Positions 29,392 to 38,285 of a stretch of 64,000 bases of DNA are shown piece by piece. Position 1 is the first letter of the stretch; each line of letters begins with the position of its first letter. Under the pieces are notes generated by a model. The model had not been told where the DNA came from. It saw nothing but the letters and a program-made list of their open reading frames with translations, and made no database searches. This stretch comes from Bradyrhizobium sp. RP6. GTDB lineage: Bacteria > Pseudomonadota > Alphaproteobacteria > Rhizobiales > Xanthobacteraceae. The position numbers and the translations under genes were made by a program. The stretch lies in contig NZ_RQIT01000021.1 of NCBI RefSeq assembly GCF_003837805.1, positions 1-64,000 on the forward strand, read 5' to 3'.

Positions 29392-30024
29392 ATGCCGATC
29401 GATTCATCAAAGTTCTTCGACTCCATCCGCGTCAAGCCGCGTGGCAAGCAGCCGGAAGTGAAGCCGCGCGACACCGCGGTCGCCTGCGAGTGGGCGGGCT
29501 GCGCCAACAAGGGCTCGCACCGGGCGCCGAAGGGGCGCGAGAACCAGCGCGAGTATTGGCATTTCTGCCTGGACCACGTGCGCGAGTACAACCAGAACTA
29601 CAATTTCTTCTCGGGCATGAACGCCGACGCCGTCGCGCGCTACCAGAAGGATGCGCTGACCGGCCACCGCCCGACCTGGAAGATGGGCGCCAATGGCGGC
29701 AAGAAGGGCGCGGAAGCCGAAATCGACATGGCGTCCGATCCGTTCAGCATGTTCAGCGAGATCAACGGCCGCGCGAGCTGGCGGAAGGGCCCGGACGCCC
29801 AGCCGAAGGCCGAGACGCGCAAGGTGATGAACGCCGAGCGCAAGGCGCTCCAGGTCATGGGCCTCGGCCCCAGCGCCACGCTCGCCGACGTCAAGACGAA
29901 ATACAAGGCGCTGGTCAAGCAGCACCACCCCGACGCCAATGGCGGCGATCGCTCCACCGAAGATCGCCTGATCGAGATCATCAAGGCGTATAATTATCTG
30001 AAGACGGTGGTGCGGGAGGCGTAA
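29392..30024 (+). CDS. J-domain co-chaperone-like protein
   Basis: This 210-residue protein carries a C-terminal J domain (about residues 152-205) with the HPD tripeptide in LVKQHHPDANGGDRS. The N-terminal half has conserved cysteines (CEWAGCANKGS and FCLDHVREYNQNYNFF) that may bind a metal. The J domain would stimulate an Hsp70. In Rhizobiales this gene commonly sits between bolA and cobS. Here cobS lies 3.8 kb further on, after the citrate synthase pair and dedA. Confidence 0.9.
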   Translation: MPIDSSKFFDSIRVKPRGKQPEVKPRDTAVACEWAGCANKGSHRAPKGRENQREYWHFCLDHVREYNQNYNFFSGMNADAVARYQKDALTGHRPTWKMGANGGKKGAEAEIDMASDPFSMFSEINGRASWRKGPDAQPKAETRKVMNAERKALQVMGLGPSATLADVKTKYKALVKQHHPDANGGDRSTEDRLIEIIKAYNYLKTVVREA

Positions 30025-30052
30025 GGCCTCCTTCGGCATTCCGTTTCTTTCC

Positions 30053-30245
30053 TTCTTCCCTTGCGGGAGAAGGTGGCGCGAAGCGCCGGATGAGGGCTCT
30101 CTCTCCGCGAATTCAAACTGCAAGAGATGAGGACGCGGAGACAACCCCTCACCCGTCTCGCTGCTGCGCCATAGCCGATGCGAAGCATCGGCGTTCTTGA
30201 GAACGGCGGCCGAAGGCCGCCTATGCCACCCGGAAGGGGAGAGGG
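30053..30245. repeat. Multi-hairpin composite repeat, copy A
   Basis: Three adjacent hairpins form the core: gccgatgc-gaa-gcatcggc (30174-30192), gttcttgagaac (30193-30204) and ggcggcc-gaa-ggccgcc (30205-30221). Pieces resembling cttgcgggagaagg and gaaggggagaggg bracket them. The same arrangement with compensated stem changes is at 46062-46250. It lies at the convergent junction of the J-domain and CitA genes. Confidence 0.65.
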
Positions 30246-30282
30246 CAGACGCGCAGCGTTCGCCTGACCTCCAGCAGAGACG

Positions 30283-31398
30283 TCACGCCTTCGGCATCGC
30301 CCCCACATACGACGAACTCGGCCGGATCAGCCGTCCCGTTCGCTGCTGCTCGCGCGCGTGTGCGGTCCACCCCGCGGCGCGTGCCACCGCGAAGATCGGC
30401 GTGAAGGCCTGCCTTGGAATCGCGAGCGCGTCGAGCAGGATCGCAGTGAAGAACTCCACATTCGTCTCCAGCGGCCGCTCCGGATTCTTCTTGCGCAGCG
30501 CTGCGCGGATATAGGCTTCGACCTCGCCGGCGAAGGGCAGGTCGGCGCCGTTGGAAGCCAGCGCCTCGATCGCGGTCTTCAAGACGTCGGCGCGCGGGTC
30601 GCGCACGCGATAGACGCGGTGACCGAAGCCCATCAGCCGCTCGCCGCGCGCCAGCGCCGCGTCGACCCACGGCTTGATCCGCTCGCGCGAGCCGATCGCA
30701 TCCAGCATCTCCAGTACCGGCTCCGGTGCGCCGCCATGCAGGGGACCGGTGAGCGCGCAATAGCCTGCGGTCACGGCGGCGAACAGGTCGGCCTGCGTCG
30801 AGGCCACCACACGCGTCGTGAAGGTCGAGGCGTTCATGCCGTGGTCGCAAACCGTGACGAGATACGCATCGAGCGCGGTGACCTCGCGTGTTGCAGGCGC
30901 CCGCCCGTGCAGCATGCGCAGCGTGTCGGCGGCGTGGCTCACGCCGGGATCGGGCGCGACCGGCTCGAGCCCCCTGGCGCGGCGGACCAGTGCGCCTGCA
31001 ATCACGACCAGTGCGCCTGCAATCACCGGAAACGCGCCGACGATGGTCGCTTCGTGTTCGAGCCCGTGCTCGGCGCGAAGTCCGGCAACGGCTGCGCGAA
31101 ACCCGTCGACGATGCCCATGCCGCGTGTCGCCGGCAACAGCTCGTCCAGCCGCGTGAAGGCGCGCTCGCGCGCCGTGCCGAGGCTTGCCCGCACATTGGC
31201 TTCGCTGAGGTTGCTCTTGCTGGCGCCGTTCCAGAGCCGGGCGGTGACGTCCTCGAAGCTCGATTTGGCGGCGAGGCTGCCGACATGTTCGCCGGCGATG
31301 ATCAGCTCGCCGCGCTCGCCGTCGACATGGCTCAGCACGGTTTCAGCCGCAGGGACGCCGTCCAATCCGATCTGGCTTTTGGTGAGGTGAATGTTCAT
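30283..31398 (-). CDS. Citrate synthase homologue (CitA / 2-methylcitrate synthase type)
   Basis: This 371-residue citrate synthase family enzyme condenses acetyl- or propionyl-CoA with oxaloacetate. Catalytic His residues are in TGPLHGGAPEPVLEML and GFGHRVYRVRDPRADVL. At the usual catalytic Asp the sequence reads NVEFFTAILLDALAIP, so Glu replaces Asp; I believe this is also seen in CitA-type homologues. The N-terminus is short and has no DNA-binding domain, unlike its divergent neighbour. The housekeeping gltA is not in this window. Confidence 0.88.
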   Translation of the reverse strand: MNIHLTKSQIGLDGVPAAETVLSHVDGERGELIIAGEHVGSLAAKSSFEDVTARLWNGASKSNLSEANVRASLGTARERAFTRLDELLPATRGMGIVDGFRAAVAGLRAEHGLEHEATIVGAFPVIAGALVVIAGALVRRARGLEPVAPDPGVSHAADTLRMLHGRAPATREVTALDAYLVTVCDHGMNASTFTTRVVASTQADLFAAVTAGYCALTGPLHGGAPEPVLEMLDAIGSRERIKPWVDAALARGERLMGFGHRVYRVRDPRADVLKTAIEALASNGADLPFAGEVEAYIRAALRKKNPERPLETNVEFFTAILLDALAIPRQAFTPIFAVARAAGWTAHAREQQRTGRLIRPSSSYVGAMPKA

Positions 31399-31440
31399 GG
31401 CCTGTCTCCTTTCACGCCGGAAAGGTCGGGCCTCTCGACA

Positions 31441-31469
31441 GATTGATCAATCTTGATTACATAAATCAA
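31441..31469. promoter_or_regulatory. Tandem palindromes between divergent citrate synthase genes
   Basis: A perfect 12-bp palindrome gattgatcaatc (31441-31452) is followed at once by ttgatt-N5-aatcaa (31453-31469). Together they sit in the 72-bp gap between the divergent genes and abut the start codon of the HTH-citrate synthase gene. They are good operator candidates for that HTH protein. No binding evidence exists. Confidence 0.5.
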
Positions 31470-31470
31470 T

Positions 31471-32691
31471 ATGAAAAATTCCGATGGGCTGTACCTCTCC
31501 GCCCGGGAAGCCGCCGCCGAGCTCGCGATCTCCCCGGCAACCCTCTACGCCTATGTCAGCCGCGGCCTGATCCGCTCCGAGCCGACACCGGATTCGCGCA
31601 AGAACCGCTATCGGGCCGAGGACGTGCGCGCGCTGAAGGAGCGCCGCGTGCCGGCACCGGAGCCGCGGGGCTTGCGCAGCTTCGATGCCGACCTGCCGGT
31701 GATGGACACGGAGATCTCGACCATCACCGAGGAGGGCGCGATCTATCGCGGCGTCAATTGCGTCGATCTCTCCGGGAGCGACACGCTGGAGCACACGGCG
31801 ACGCTGCTCTGGGACGTCTCCGGCGTCGATCCGTTCGACCCGGACAACCAGCCGGAGATATCCGAGGAGATGCGCATGATCGCAGCGGCCGCGCGCCGGG
31901 CGGCGCCGATCGACCGCGCCATCGCCGTGCTGGCGCTGGCCGCGAGCGCCGATCCCCGCGCCTTCACCCGCGCGCCCGATGGCCGCGCGCTGGTCGGCGC
32001 GCGCATCGTCCGCCTGCTGGTCGCGACCATGCTCAACGCCGAGCCCGCGGCCGAGCCGTTGCACCAGCAGATCGCCAGGGCCTGGGCGGCGGACAACAAG
32101 CATGCGCCCGAGCTGATCCGCCGCGCGCTGGTTCTGCTCGCCGACCACGAGCTGAACGCCTCGACCTTCACCGCGCGCTGCGCGGCCTCGACCGGCCTCA
32201 ATCTATACGACTCGGTCGTCGCCGGGCTCGCCGCGTTGAAGGGGCCGAAGCATGGCGGAGCCGGCGTGCTGGCCTCGCAGCTCGTGAAAACGCTGGTTGA
32301 CCGCGACGTGGAGCCGATGGTGCGCGAGCGCGTCGCGCTCGGCGAGCGCTTTGCCGGCTTCGGTCACGGCGTCTACAAGCGCGGCGATCCCCGCGCGCAG
32401 TCGCTGCTGAACGCGCTGTCGCGCGCCGGCGCGCCGCGAAAATTCACCCGCGAGGTGCCGGAACGTATCGCGGAAGCAACCGGCGAGTTCGTCAACATCG
32501 ACTATGCCCTCGCCGTGCTCGTGCACGCCCTGCGCCTGCCCGCGGGCAGCGAGCTCGCTTTGTTCGCCATGGCCCGCAGCGTCGGCTGGATCGCGCATGC
32601 CAGCGAGCAATTGCAGTTCGGCAAGCTGATCCGGCCGCGGGCAAGGTATGTCGGGCCTGCGCCGGGACGGCGGATGGGAGCTGCTGGTTAG
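31471..32691 (+). CDS. Citrate synthase family protein with N-terminal MerR-like HTH
   Basis: This 406-residue fusion has residues 8-60 reading YLSAREAAAELAISPATLYAYVSRGLIRSEP... KNRYRAEDVRALKER, a MerR/excisionase-type winged helix. A full citrate synthase domain follows from about residue 85. The catalytic set is intact: GPKHGGAGVL, FAGFGHGVYKRGDPR and NIDYALAVL. Family precedent: HTH-citrate synthase fusions are annotated in Rhizobiales, but their roles are not settled. It is divergent from the CitA gene, so it could be an enzyme, an acyl-CoA-sensing regulator of its neighbour, or both. Confidence 0.88.
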   Translation: MKNSDGLYLSAREAAAELAISPATLYAYVSRGLIRSEPTPDSRKNRYRAEDVRALKERRVPAPEPRGLRSFDADLPVMDTEISTITEEGAIYRGVNCVDLSGSDTLEHTATLLWDVSGVDPFDPDNQPEISEEMRMIAAAARRAAPIDRAIAVLALAASADPRAFTRAPDGRALVGARIVRLLVATMLNAEPAAEPLHQQIARAWAADNKHAPELIRRALVLLADHELNASTFTARCAASTGLNLYDSVVAGLAALKGPKHGGAGVLASQLVKTLVDRDVEPMVRERVALGERFAGFGHGVYKRGDPRAQSLLNALSRAGAPRKFTREVPERIAEATGEFVNIDYALAVLVHALRLPAGSELALFAMARSVGWIAHASEQLQFGKLIRPRARYVGPAPGRRMGAAG

Positions 32692-32719
32692 AAGCTCGGC
32701 TGCCGCGTCGCTCTCTGCT

Positions 32720-32846
32720 GTCGTCCCAGCGAACGCGGGGATTCATACCGCGTGATCCATCGATGGCGATCGACAGGAGTATCGAACGACTAACCTTCGC
32801 CAAACCACTCCCTGTGGTTATGGATCCCTGCGTTCGAAGGGACGAT
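32720..32846. repeat. MITE-like element with 28-bp inverted ends
   Basis: The left end 32720-32747 (gtcgtcccagcgaacgcggg...) and right end 32819-32846 are imperfect inverted repeats. The interior shares tcgccaaac and ccctgtggtta segments with the other copies. The element lies between the HTH-citrate synthase and dedA genes (convergent). Confidence 0.7.
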
Positions 32847-32866
32847 GCCTTTGGCGTAGCAGCACC

Positions 32867-33526
32867 CTACTCCCCCGGCTTGGCCACGGCGGCAGAGCCG
32901 TGCCGCCGGCGGCGGTAGATCCACAACGCCACACCCCCCGCGATCGCAACCCCAACCACGGTCAAGATCCAGATGTGCTTGCCGACATGCTCATGATGAT
33001 GCAGCCCGGCATATTCGTGCAGGGCCGACACCGCCAGCACGCCGGGCAGCACATGCGCGGGCGCCCAGGCCAGGATCGCCGGGATGTTCACCGCGTAGAA
33101 TTTCGCCGGCGCCATGCCGAGCGCGCCGGCGGTCACCGGGACGAAAGCGCGGACCGGCGGCACGAAGCGGGCGAAGAACACGGCCCAGGTGCCGAAGCGG
33201 TTAAAGAAGCTCTCGCTCTCGGCGACCACGCGCGGATAGTTGGTCAGCGGCCAGGTGCTGAGGATCTCGCGCTGCCGCCGGTGCCCGATCCAGTAGGCCG
33301 ACCCGTCGCCGAGCACGGCGCCGAGCGCGGCCGCCGCCAACACCCATGGCAGCTGCAGTTCGCCGCCCGGGACCAGGGCGCTCAGTGCCAGGATGATGGT
33401 CGAACCGGGAATCACCGATCCCACCACCGGAACGGCTTCGAGCAGCGCCGCCAGGAAAAGGACCAGATAGCCCAGCCATGCATGGGCCGAGACGAAGGAG
33501 ATGAGAGGGTCGAGGAAGGACGTCAC
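32867..33526 (-). CDS. DedA family inner-membrane protein
   Basis: This 219-residue DedA/SNARE-associated (VTT) protein has about five hydrophobic segments. The family blocks are FLAALLEAVPVVGSVIPGSTIILALSAL, the G(S/A)-rich LGDGSAYWIGHRR and FFNRFGTWAVFFARFVPPVRAFVPVTAG with the conserved Arg residues. DedA proteins act as proton-dependent lipid-carrier flippases or in membrane stress. GTG start at 33526. The gene is divergent from cobS; in the 298-bp gap between them no B12-box riboswitch is seen. Confidence 0.93.
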   Translation of the reverse strand: MTSFLDPLISFVSAHAWLGYLVLFLAALLEAVPVVGSVIPGSTIILALSALVPGGELQLPWVLAAAALGAVLGDGSAYWIGHRRQREILSTWPLTNYPRVVAESESFFNRFGTWAVFFARFVPPVRAFVPVTAGALGMAPAKFYAVNIPAILAWAPAHVLPGVLAVSALHEYAGLHHHEHVGKHIWILTVVGVAIAGGVALWIYRRRRHGSAAVAKPGE

Positions 33527-33824
33527 GTCGTCTCTGTGGCGGGCTGGAGCGTTTGGAGTTCGGACCCTACCTAAGTAAGCACGTGCGGCAAACCTGCCAT
33601 TTGGGCAGGCAGAGGCGTTGCCCCGCCCGAAATTCGAGCGGGATTCGCAAGGCAGCCCTCCAAAAACTGCGTTCCTTGCCTATCTAAATGAAAAGACGAC
33701 GGAACTTTGATTGGAGGTCGGGCTTCTGCCGGCCCCGTGTCTCTGATAGGTTGCTTTCCAGCACCCAGCCGCAGCCAACGTGCGAATAACCGGTTTCGGG
33801 ACCGCCCGGGACCTCGGAGGATTG

Positions 33825-34823
33825 ATGACGACCGCCGCCCTGTCCAAAGTTGAGGAAGTTTCCGGTCTGCCCGACATGAAAGTGTCGGTTCGCCAGGTGT
33901 TCGGGATCGATAGCGATCTCGAAGTGCCGGCCTATTCCGAAGTCGATCCTCATGTGCCCGAAGTCGATTCCGACTACCGCTTCGACCGCGCCACCACGCT
34001 TGCCATTCTCGCCGGCTTCGCCCGCAACCGCCGTGTGATGGTGACCGGCTATCACGGCACCGGCAAATCCACCCATATCGAGCAGGTCGCCGCCCGCCTG
34101 AACTGGCCCTGCGTGCGCGTCAACCTCGACAGCCACATCAGCCGTATCGACCTCGTCGGCAAGGACTCGATCGTGGTCCGCGACGGCAAGCAGGTCACCG
34201 AATTCCGCGACGGCATCCTGCCCTGGGCGCTCCAGCACAACGTCGCGCTGGTGTTCGACGAATACGACGCCGGCCGCCCGGACGTGATGTTCGTGATCCA
34301 GCGCGTGCTGGAAGTCTCGGGACGCCTGACGCTGCTGGACCAGAACAAGGTGATCAAGCCGCACCCGGCGTTCCGCCTGTTCGCGACCGCCAACACCGTC
34401 GGCCTCGGCGACACTTCGGGCCTCTATCACGGCACCCAGCAGATCAACCAGGGCCAGATGGACCGCTGGTCCATCGTCACCACGCTGAACTATCTCAGCC
34501 ACGACGAGGAAGTGGAGATCGTGCTGGCCAAGGCCAAGCACTATCGCACCCAGGAGGGCCGCGACATCGTCAACAAGATGGTCCGCCTCGCCGACCTGAC
34601 CCGCAACGCCTTCGCCAACGGCGATCTGTCGACGGTGATGAGCCCACGCACGGTGATCACCTGGGCGGAAAACGCCGACATCTTCGGCGATATCGGTTTT
34701 GCTTTCCGGGTCACCTTCCTCAACAAATGCGACGAGCTCGAACGTCCGCTGGTCGCCGAGTTCTATCAGCGCTGCTTCAACGCGGAGCTGCCGGAATCGG
34801 CGGTGAACGTGGCGCTGAGCTGA
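33825..34823 (+). CDS. cobS: Aerobic cobaltochelatase subunit CobS
   Basis: CobS is the AAA+ subunit of the CobNST complex that inserts cobalt into hydrogenobyrinic acid a,c-diamide in aerobic B12 synthesis. The 332 residues match the family. Walker A is GYHGTGKSTHIEQ and Walker B is ALVFDEYDAGRPD; sensor-like FATANTVGLGD and the RWSIVTTLNYL block follow. The ATG at 33825 is preceded by GGAGG. cobT follows after 155 bp, most of which is an inserted repeat. cobN is not in this window. Confidence 0.96.
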   Translation: MTTAALSKVEEVSGLPDMKVSVRQVFGIDSDLEVPAYSEVDPHVPEVDSDYRFDRATTLAILAGFARNRRVMVTGYHGTGKSTHIEQVAARLNWPCVRVNLDSHISRIDLVGKDSIVVRDGKQVTEFRDGILPWALQHNVALVFDEYDAGRPDVMFVIQRVLEVSGRLTLLDQNKVIKPHPAFRLFATANTVGLGDTSGLYHGTQQINQGQMDRWSIVTTLNYLSHDEEVEIVLAKAKHYRTQEGRDIVNKMVRLADLTRNAFANGDLSTVMSPRTVITWAENADIFGDIGFAFRVTFLNKCDELERPLVAEFYQRCFNAELPESAVNVALS

Positions 34824-34835
34824 CGCAACCACGAT

Positions 34836-34966
34836 GTCGTCCCGGACCAGCGAGCGCCGATCCGGGACCCATAACCCCAGGCCCGCGTTGCGGCGCGAGC
34901 TGTCAGTTCCCGCCCTTCGTCAAACGACGTCCTGTGGTTATGGGTCCCCGCCTTCGCGGGGACGAC
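34836..34966. repeat. MITE-like element between cobS and cobT
   Basis: Inverted ends lie at 34836-34873 and 34939-34966 (tatgggtccccgcc...). The left end is diverged (gtcgtcccggaccagcgagc). The right end stops 12 bp before the cobT ATG, so the element makes up nearly the whole cobT leader. Confidence 0.7.
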
Positions 34967-34978
34967 GGTGAGATCGAG

Positions 34979-36883
34979 ATGAGCACCACCTCCAACTCCA
35001 AATTCCGTAGCAACAAGGAAGCGCCGACCGAGCCGTTCAAGCGCTCGGTCGCCTCCTGCCTCAAGGCGATCGCCAAGACGCCGGAGCTCGACGTCAGCTT
35101 CGCGGCCGAGCGGCCCGGGCTTGCGCCGGGCAAGGCGCGGCTGCCCGAGCCGGCGCGCAAGATGACCAAGCGCGATGCCGCGGTCGTGCGCGGCCACGCT
35201 GATTCCATCGCGCTCAAGCTCGCCTGTCACGATCCCAAGGTTCATCGCAAGCTGATGCCCGGCAATCCGCAGGCGCGCGGCGTGTTCGAGGCGGTGGAGC
35301 AGGCGCGCGTCGAGGCGATCGGTGCGCGCCGCATGGCGGGCGTTGCCAAGAACCTTACCGCGATGCTCGACGACCACTTCCATCGCGGCAAGTTCGACGA
35401 GATCACCGACCGCGCCGATGCGCCGCTCGCCGATGCGCTGGCGATGCTGGTGCGCGAGCGCCTGACCGGCCTCGCGCCGCCGGCGGCGGCGAAGAAAATG
35501 GTCGATCTCTGGCGGCCGATCCTCGAAGACAAGATCGGCAAGCGGCTCGACCGGCTCGACGGCGTGGTCGAGGACCAGACCAGGTTCGGCGATGCCGTGC
35601 ACGATCTGTTGTCGGCGCTCGAGCTCGGCGACGAGCGCAACGCCGACAGCGAAGACAATGACGAGAACGACGAGAACCGGGACGGCGACAACGACCAGTC
35701 CGGCGCCGAAGGCTCGCCCGATTCCGACGCCGCGCAGGAAATGAGCGCCGACCAGGCGCAGGCGAGCTCGGAGGAGATGAGCGAGAGCGCGATGGAAAGC
35801 GCGCAGGCCTCGACCTCGGATACGTTCGAGGACGGCGAGCTCGGCGACGACGAAACGCCCGGCGAGGCGACGCGTCCGAACGCGCACGGCAAGAACGAGC
35901 CGCGCGGGCCGGAATATCACGCCTTCGCGCCCAAGTTCGACGAGGTGATCGCGGCCGAGGACCTCTGCGACCATGACGAGCTGGAGCGCCTGCGCGCCTA
36001 TCTCGACAAGCAGCTCGCGCATCTGCAAGGCATCGTCGCCCGCCTCGCCAACCGGCTGCAGCGCAAGCTGATGGCGCAGCAGAACCGCGCCTGGGAGTTC
36101 GACCTCGAAGAGGGCATCCTCGATCCCGCGCGGCTGTCGCGCGTCGTCACCGATCCCTATCACCCGCTGTCCTTCATGCACGAGAAGGAGGCGACGTTCC
36201 GCGACACCGTCGTGACGCTGCTGCTCGACAATTCCGGCTCGATGCGCGGACGCCCGATCACGGTCGCGGCGACCTGCGCCGACATTCTCGCGCGCACGCT
36301 GGAGCGTTGCGGCGTCAAGGTCGAGATTTTGGGATTTACCACGCGTGCCTGGAAAGGTGGCCAGTCCCGCGAGGCGTGGCTTGCTGCCGGCAAGCCGGCC
36401 AATCCCGGCCGCCTCAACGATCTCCGTCACATCATCTACAAGTCGGCGGATGCCCCGTGGCGGCGCGCGCGAAAGAACCTCGGCCTGATGATGCGCGAGG
36501 GGCTCCTGAAGGAGAACATCGACGGCGAGGCGCTGGACTGGGCGCACAAGCGCCTGCTCGGCCGGCCCGAGCAGCGCAAGATCCTGATGATGATCTCGGA
36601 CGGCGCGCCGGTCGACGATTCCACGCTGTCGGTCAATCCCGGCAACTATCTCGAGCGGCACCTGCGCCATATCATCGAGGAGATCGAGACCCGCTCGCCC
36701 GTCGAGCTGATCGCGATCGGCATCGGCCATGACGTGACGCGCTACTATCGCCGCGCGGTGACGATCGTGGACGCCGAGGAGCTCGGCGGCGCCATCACCG
36801 AGAAGCTCGCCGAACTCTTCAGCGAGACCAACACGGCGCCTACGCAAGCACCCGGTCGCCCGCGACGCAAATTGCATTCGTGA
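34979..36883 (+). CDS. cobT: Aerobic cobaltochelatase subunit CobT
   Basis: This 634-residue protein is the third part of the CobNST chelatase. The N-terminal region (1-200) is helical. Residues 215-310 are strongly acidic and low complexity (DNDENDENRDGDNDQSGAEG). The C-terminal von Willebrand A domain carries the MIDAS motif LLLDNSGSMRGRPITVA near residue 415 and the later MMISDGAPVDD. CobT works with CobS as the ATP-driven motor, much as BchD and BchI do in Mg chelatase. The next gene starts inside its stop (GTGA). Confidence 0.95.
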   Translation: MSTTSNSKFRSNKEAPTEPFKRSVASCLKAIAKTPELDVSFAAERPGLAPGKARLPEPARKMTKRDAAVVRGHADSIALKLACHDPKVHRKLMPGNPQARGVFEAVEQARVEAIGARRMAGVAKNLTAMLDDHFHRGKFDEITDRADAPLADALAMLVRERLTGLAPPAAAKKMVDLWRPILEDKIGKRLDRLDGVVEDQTRFGDAVHDLLSALELGDERNADSEDNDENDENRDGDNDQSGAEGSPDSDAAQEMSADQAQASSEEMSESAMESAQASTSDTFEDGELGDDETPGEATRPNAHGKNEPRGPEYHAFAPKFDEVIAAEDLCDHDELERLRAYLDKQLAHLQGIVARLANRLQRKLMAQQNRAWEFDLEEGILDPARLSRVVTDPYHPLSFMHEKEATFRDTVVTLLLDNSGSMRGRPITVAATCADILARTLERCGVKVEILGFTTRAWKGGQSREAWLAAGKPANPGRLNDLRHIIYKSADAPWRRARKNLGLMMREGLLKENIDGEALDWAHKRLLGRPEQRKILMMISDGAPVDDSTLSVNPGNYLERHLRHIIEEIETRSPVELIAIGIGHDVTRYYRRAVTIVDAEELGGAITEKLAELFSETNTAPTQAPGRPRRKLHS

Positions 36884-37965
36884 GCACGCGTTCATCCCGC
36901 CGCAGCTTTCTCAGGCACGCAGCGGCGGGATTCTCCACTCTCGCAGTCTCTCCTCTCGCGCGGGCGCAAGGCGTGGCCGAACCGCCTCCGCGCGCGCTCC
37001 AGGTCGAGCACGCCGTCGCCGCGCCCGTCAGCGTCGAGGTCAACGCGCGCAGCATTCCCAATTTCGAGCGGCGCGACCGTTCGCGCACGCGCTTCGGTTC
37101 GCTGGAATATCGCAGCGGCATGGTGCTGACCTCGCCCTATCGCGGCTTCGGCGGCTTGTCGGGCCTCCGCTTCCTCGACGGCAAGGGCGAGCGCTTCCTC
37201 GCGATCTCCGACCAGGGTGGCTGGTTCACCGGCGCCATCCGCTATTCCGGCCGCGAGATGACGGGCCTTTCGGACGTCGAGGCTGCGCCGCTGCTCGGCG
37301 CCGAGGGGCGGCCGATCACGGAGAAGCGCCTCTGGTGGGATTCGGAATCGCTCGCGCGCGACGGCAACCTCGTCTATGTCGGGCTCGAGCGCGTCAACCA
37401 GATCCTGCGCTACGATTTTGCCAAGGGCGGCACGCGCGCCCGCGGCGAGGTGATCGGCGTGCCGCCGGCCTTGCGCAAGCTGCCCTACAACAAGGGGCTC
37501 GAGGCGATGGTCGTCGTGCCCAAGGGCAAAGACCAGAACATGCCGCTCGCGGGCACCCTGATCGCCTTCTCCGAGCGCGGCCTGGATGCCAACGGCAACC
37601 TCGTCGCCTTCCTGATCGGCGGCCCCACGCCCGGCCAGTTCAGCGTGCGGCGCACCGAGACCTACGACATCAGCGATGCCGTGCTGCTGCCCTCCGGCGA
37701 GCTGCTCATCCTCGAACGCAAATTCTCCTGGTTCACCGGCGTCAACATCCGCATCCGCTCGATCCCGCTGAAGTCGATCGCGCCCGGTGCGCTGGTCGAT
37801 GGTCCTGCGCTGTTCGCCGCCGATCTCGGCCACGAGATCGACAACATGGAAGGCATCGACGCCCACGTCACGAGCGAAGGCGAGACGGTGCTGACCCTCG
37901 TCTCCGACGACAATTTCTCGATGCTCCAGCGCACCTTGCTGCTGCAATTCACGCTGGCGGAGTAG
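36880..37965 (+). CDS. Tat-exported esterase-like phytase-family protein
   Basis: This 361-residue protein has a twin-arginine signal: RSSRRSFLRHAAAGFSTLAVSPLARAQG (residues 3-30). The mature part is the phytase-like esterase beta-propeller domain (PF13449 type), with SGLRFLDGKGERFLAISDQGGWFTG, FDSESLARDGNLYVGLER-like and LLPSGELLILERKFSWFTGVNIRI segments. Substrate is unknown. GTG start overlaps the cobT stop by 4 bp, so it is coupled to cobT by position. Confidence 0.87.
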   Translation: MSTRSSRRSFLRHAAAGFSTLAVSPLARAQGVAEPPPRALQVEHAVAAPVSVEVNARSIPNFERRDRSRTRFGSLEYRSGMVLTSPYRGFGGLSGLRFLDGKGERFLAISDQGGWFTGAIRYSGREMTGLSDVEAAPLLGAEGRPITEKRLWWDSESLARDGNLVYVGLERVNQILRYDFAKGGTRARGEVIGVPPALRKLPYNKGLEAMVVVPKGKDQNMPLAGTLIAFSERGLDANGNLVAFLIGGPTPGQFSVRRTETYDISDAVLLPSGELLILERKFSWFTGVNIRIRSIPLKSIAPGALVDGPALFAADLGHEIDNMEGIDAHVTSEGETVLTLVSDDNFSMLQRTLLLQFTLAE

Positions 37966-37994
37966 GGCCGCTGTCGTCTCTGCAAACCCCCGCT

Positions 37995-38140
37995 GTCGTC
38001 CCTGCCTAGTGCGCAATTGCGCACGGGGCGCAGGGACCCATACTGCGTGATCTATCGGGTCAGCAGATAGAAGTCCCGAACGACCAATCTTCGCCAAACC
38101 GCTCCCTGGGGTGATGGGTCCCTGCGTGCGCAGGGACGAC
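37995..38140. repeat. MITE-like element with an extra palindrome in its left end
   Basis: The left end (37995-38042) is interrupted by a gtgcgcaattgcgcac palindrome inside its hairpin loop. The right end is at 38113-38140. The interior (cgtgatctatcgg, cgccaaaccgctccctgggg) matches the other copies. The rest of the 320-bp gap holds no gene. Confidence 0.7.
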
Positions 38141-38285
38141 AGCCGTTTTTGCGGCCGCGCTGTTGCGACCAGACGATTGCGGAAATGCACGCCGGGGCGA
38201 CCCGCCATTCCCCCTTGCGCCTAGCAATCCGCGCGTCTCCCACTACACTCCCCGCATCGCCCCTCCATCCTCCGGAACTCCCCGC

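Noticed and set aside
31453..31469. FNR/FixK-type box between the citrate synthase genes.
   Set aside because: The TTGAT and ATCAA arms are separated by seven bases, not the four needed for the FNR family.
31443..32300. A plus-strand frame overlapping the start of the HTH-citrate synthase gene.
   Set aside because: Its translation is Arg-rich without motifs, and the overlapping frame from 31471 gives a full HTH plus citrate synthase.
33527..33824. Search for a cobalamin riboswitch upstream of cobS.
   Set aside because: I found no B12-box-like sequence or conserved switch helices, and the nearby hairpin (ctgcc-N-ggcag) is too short to support one.
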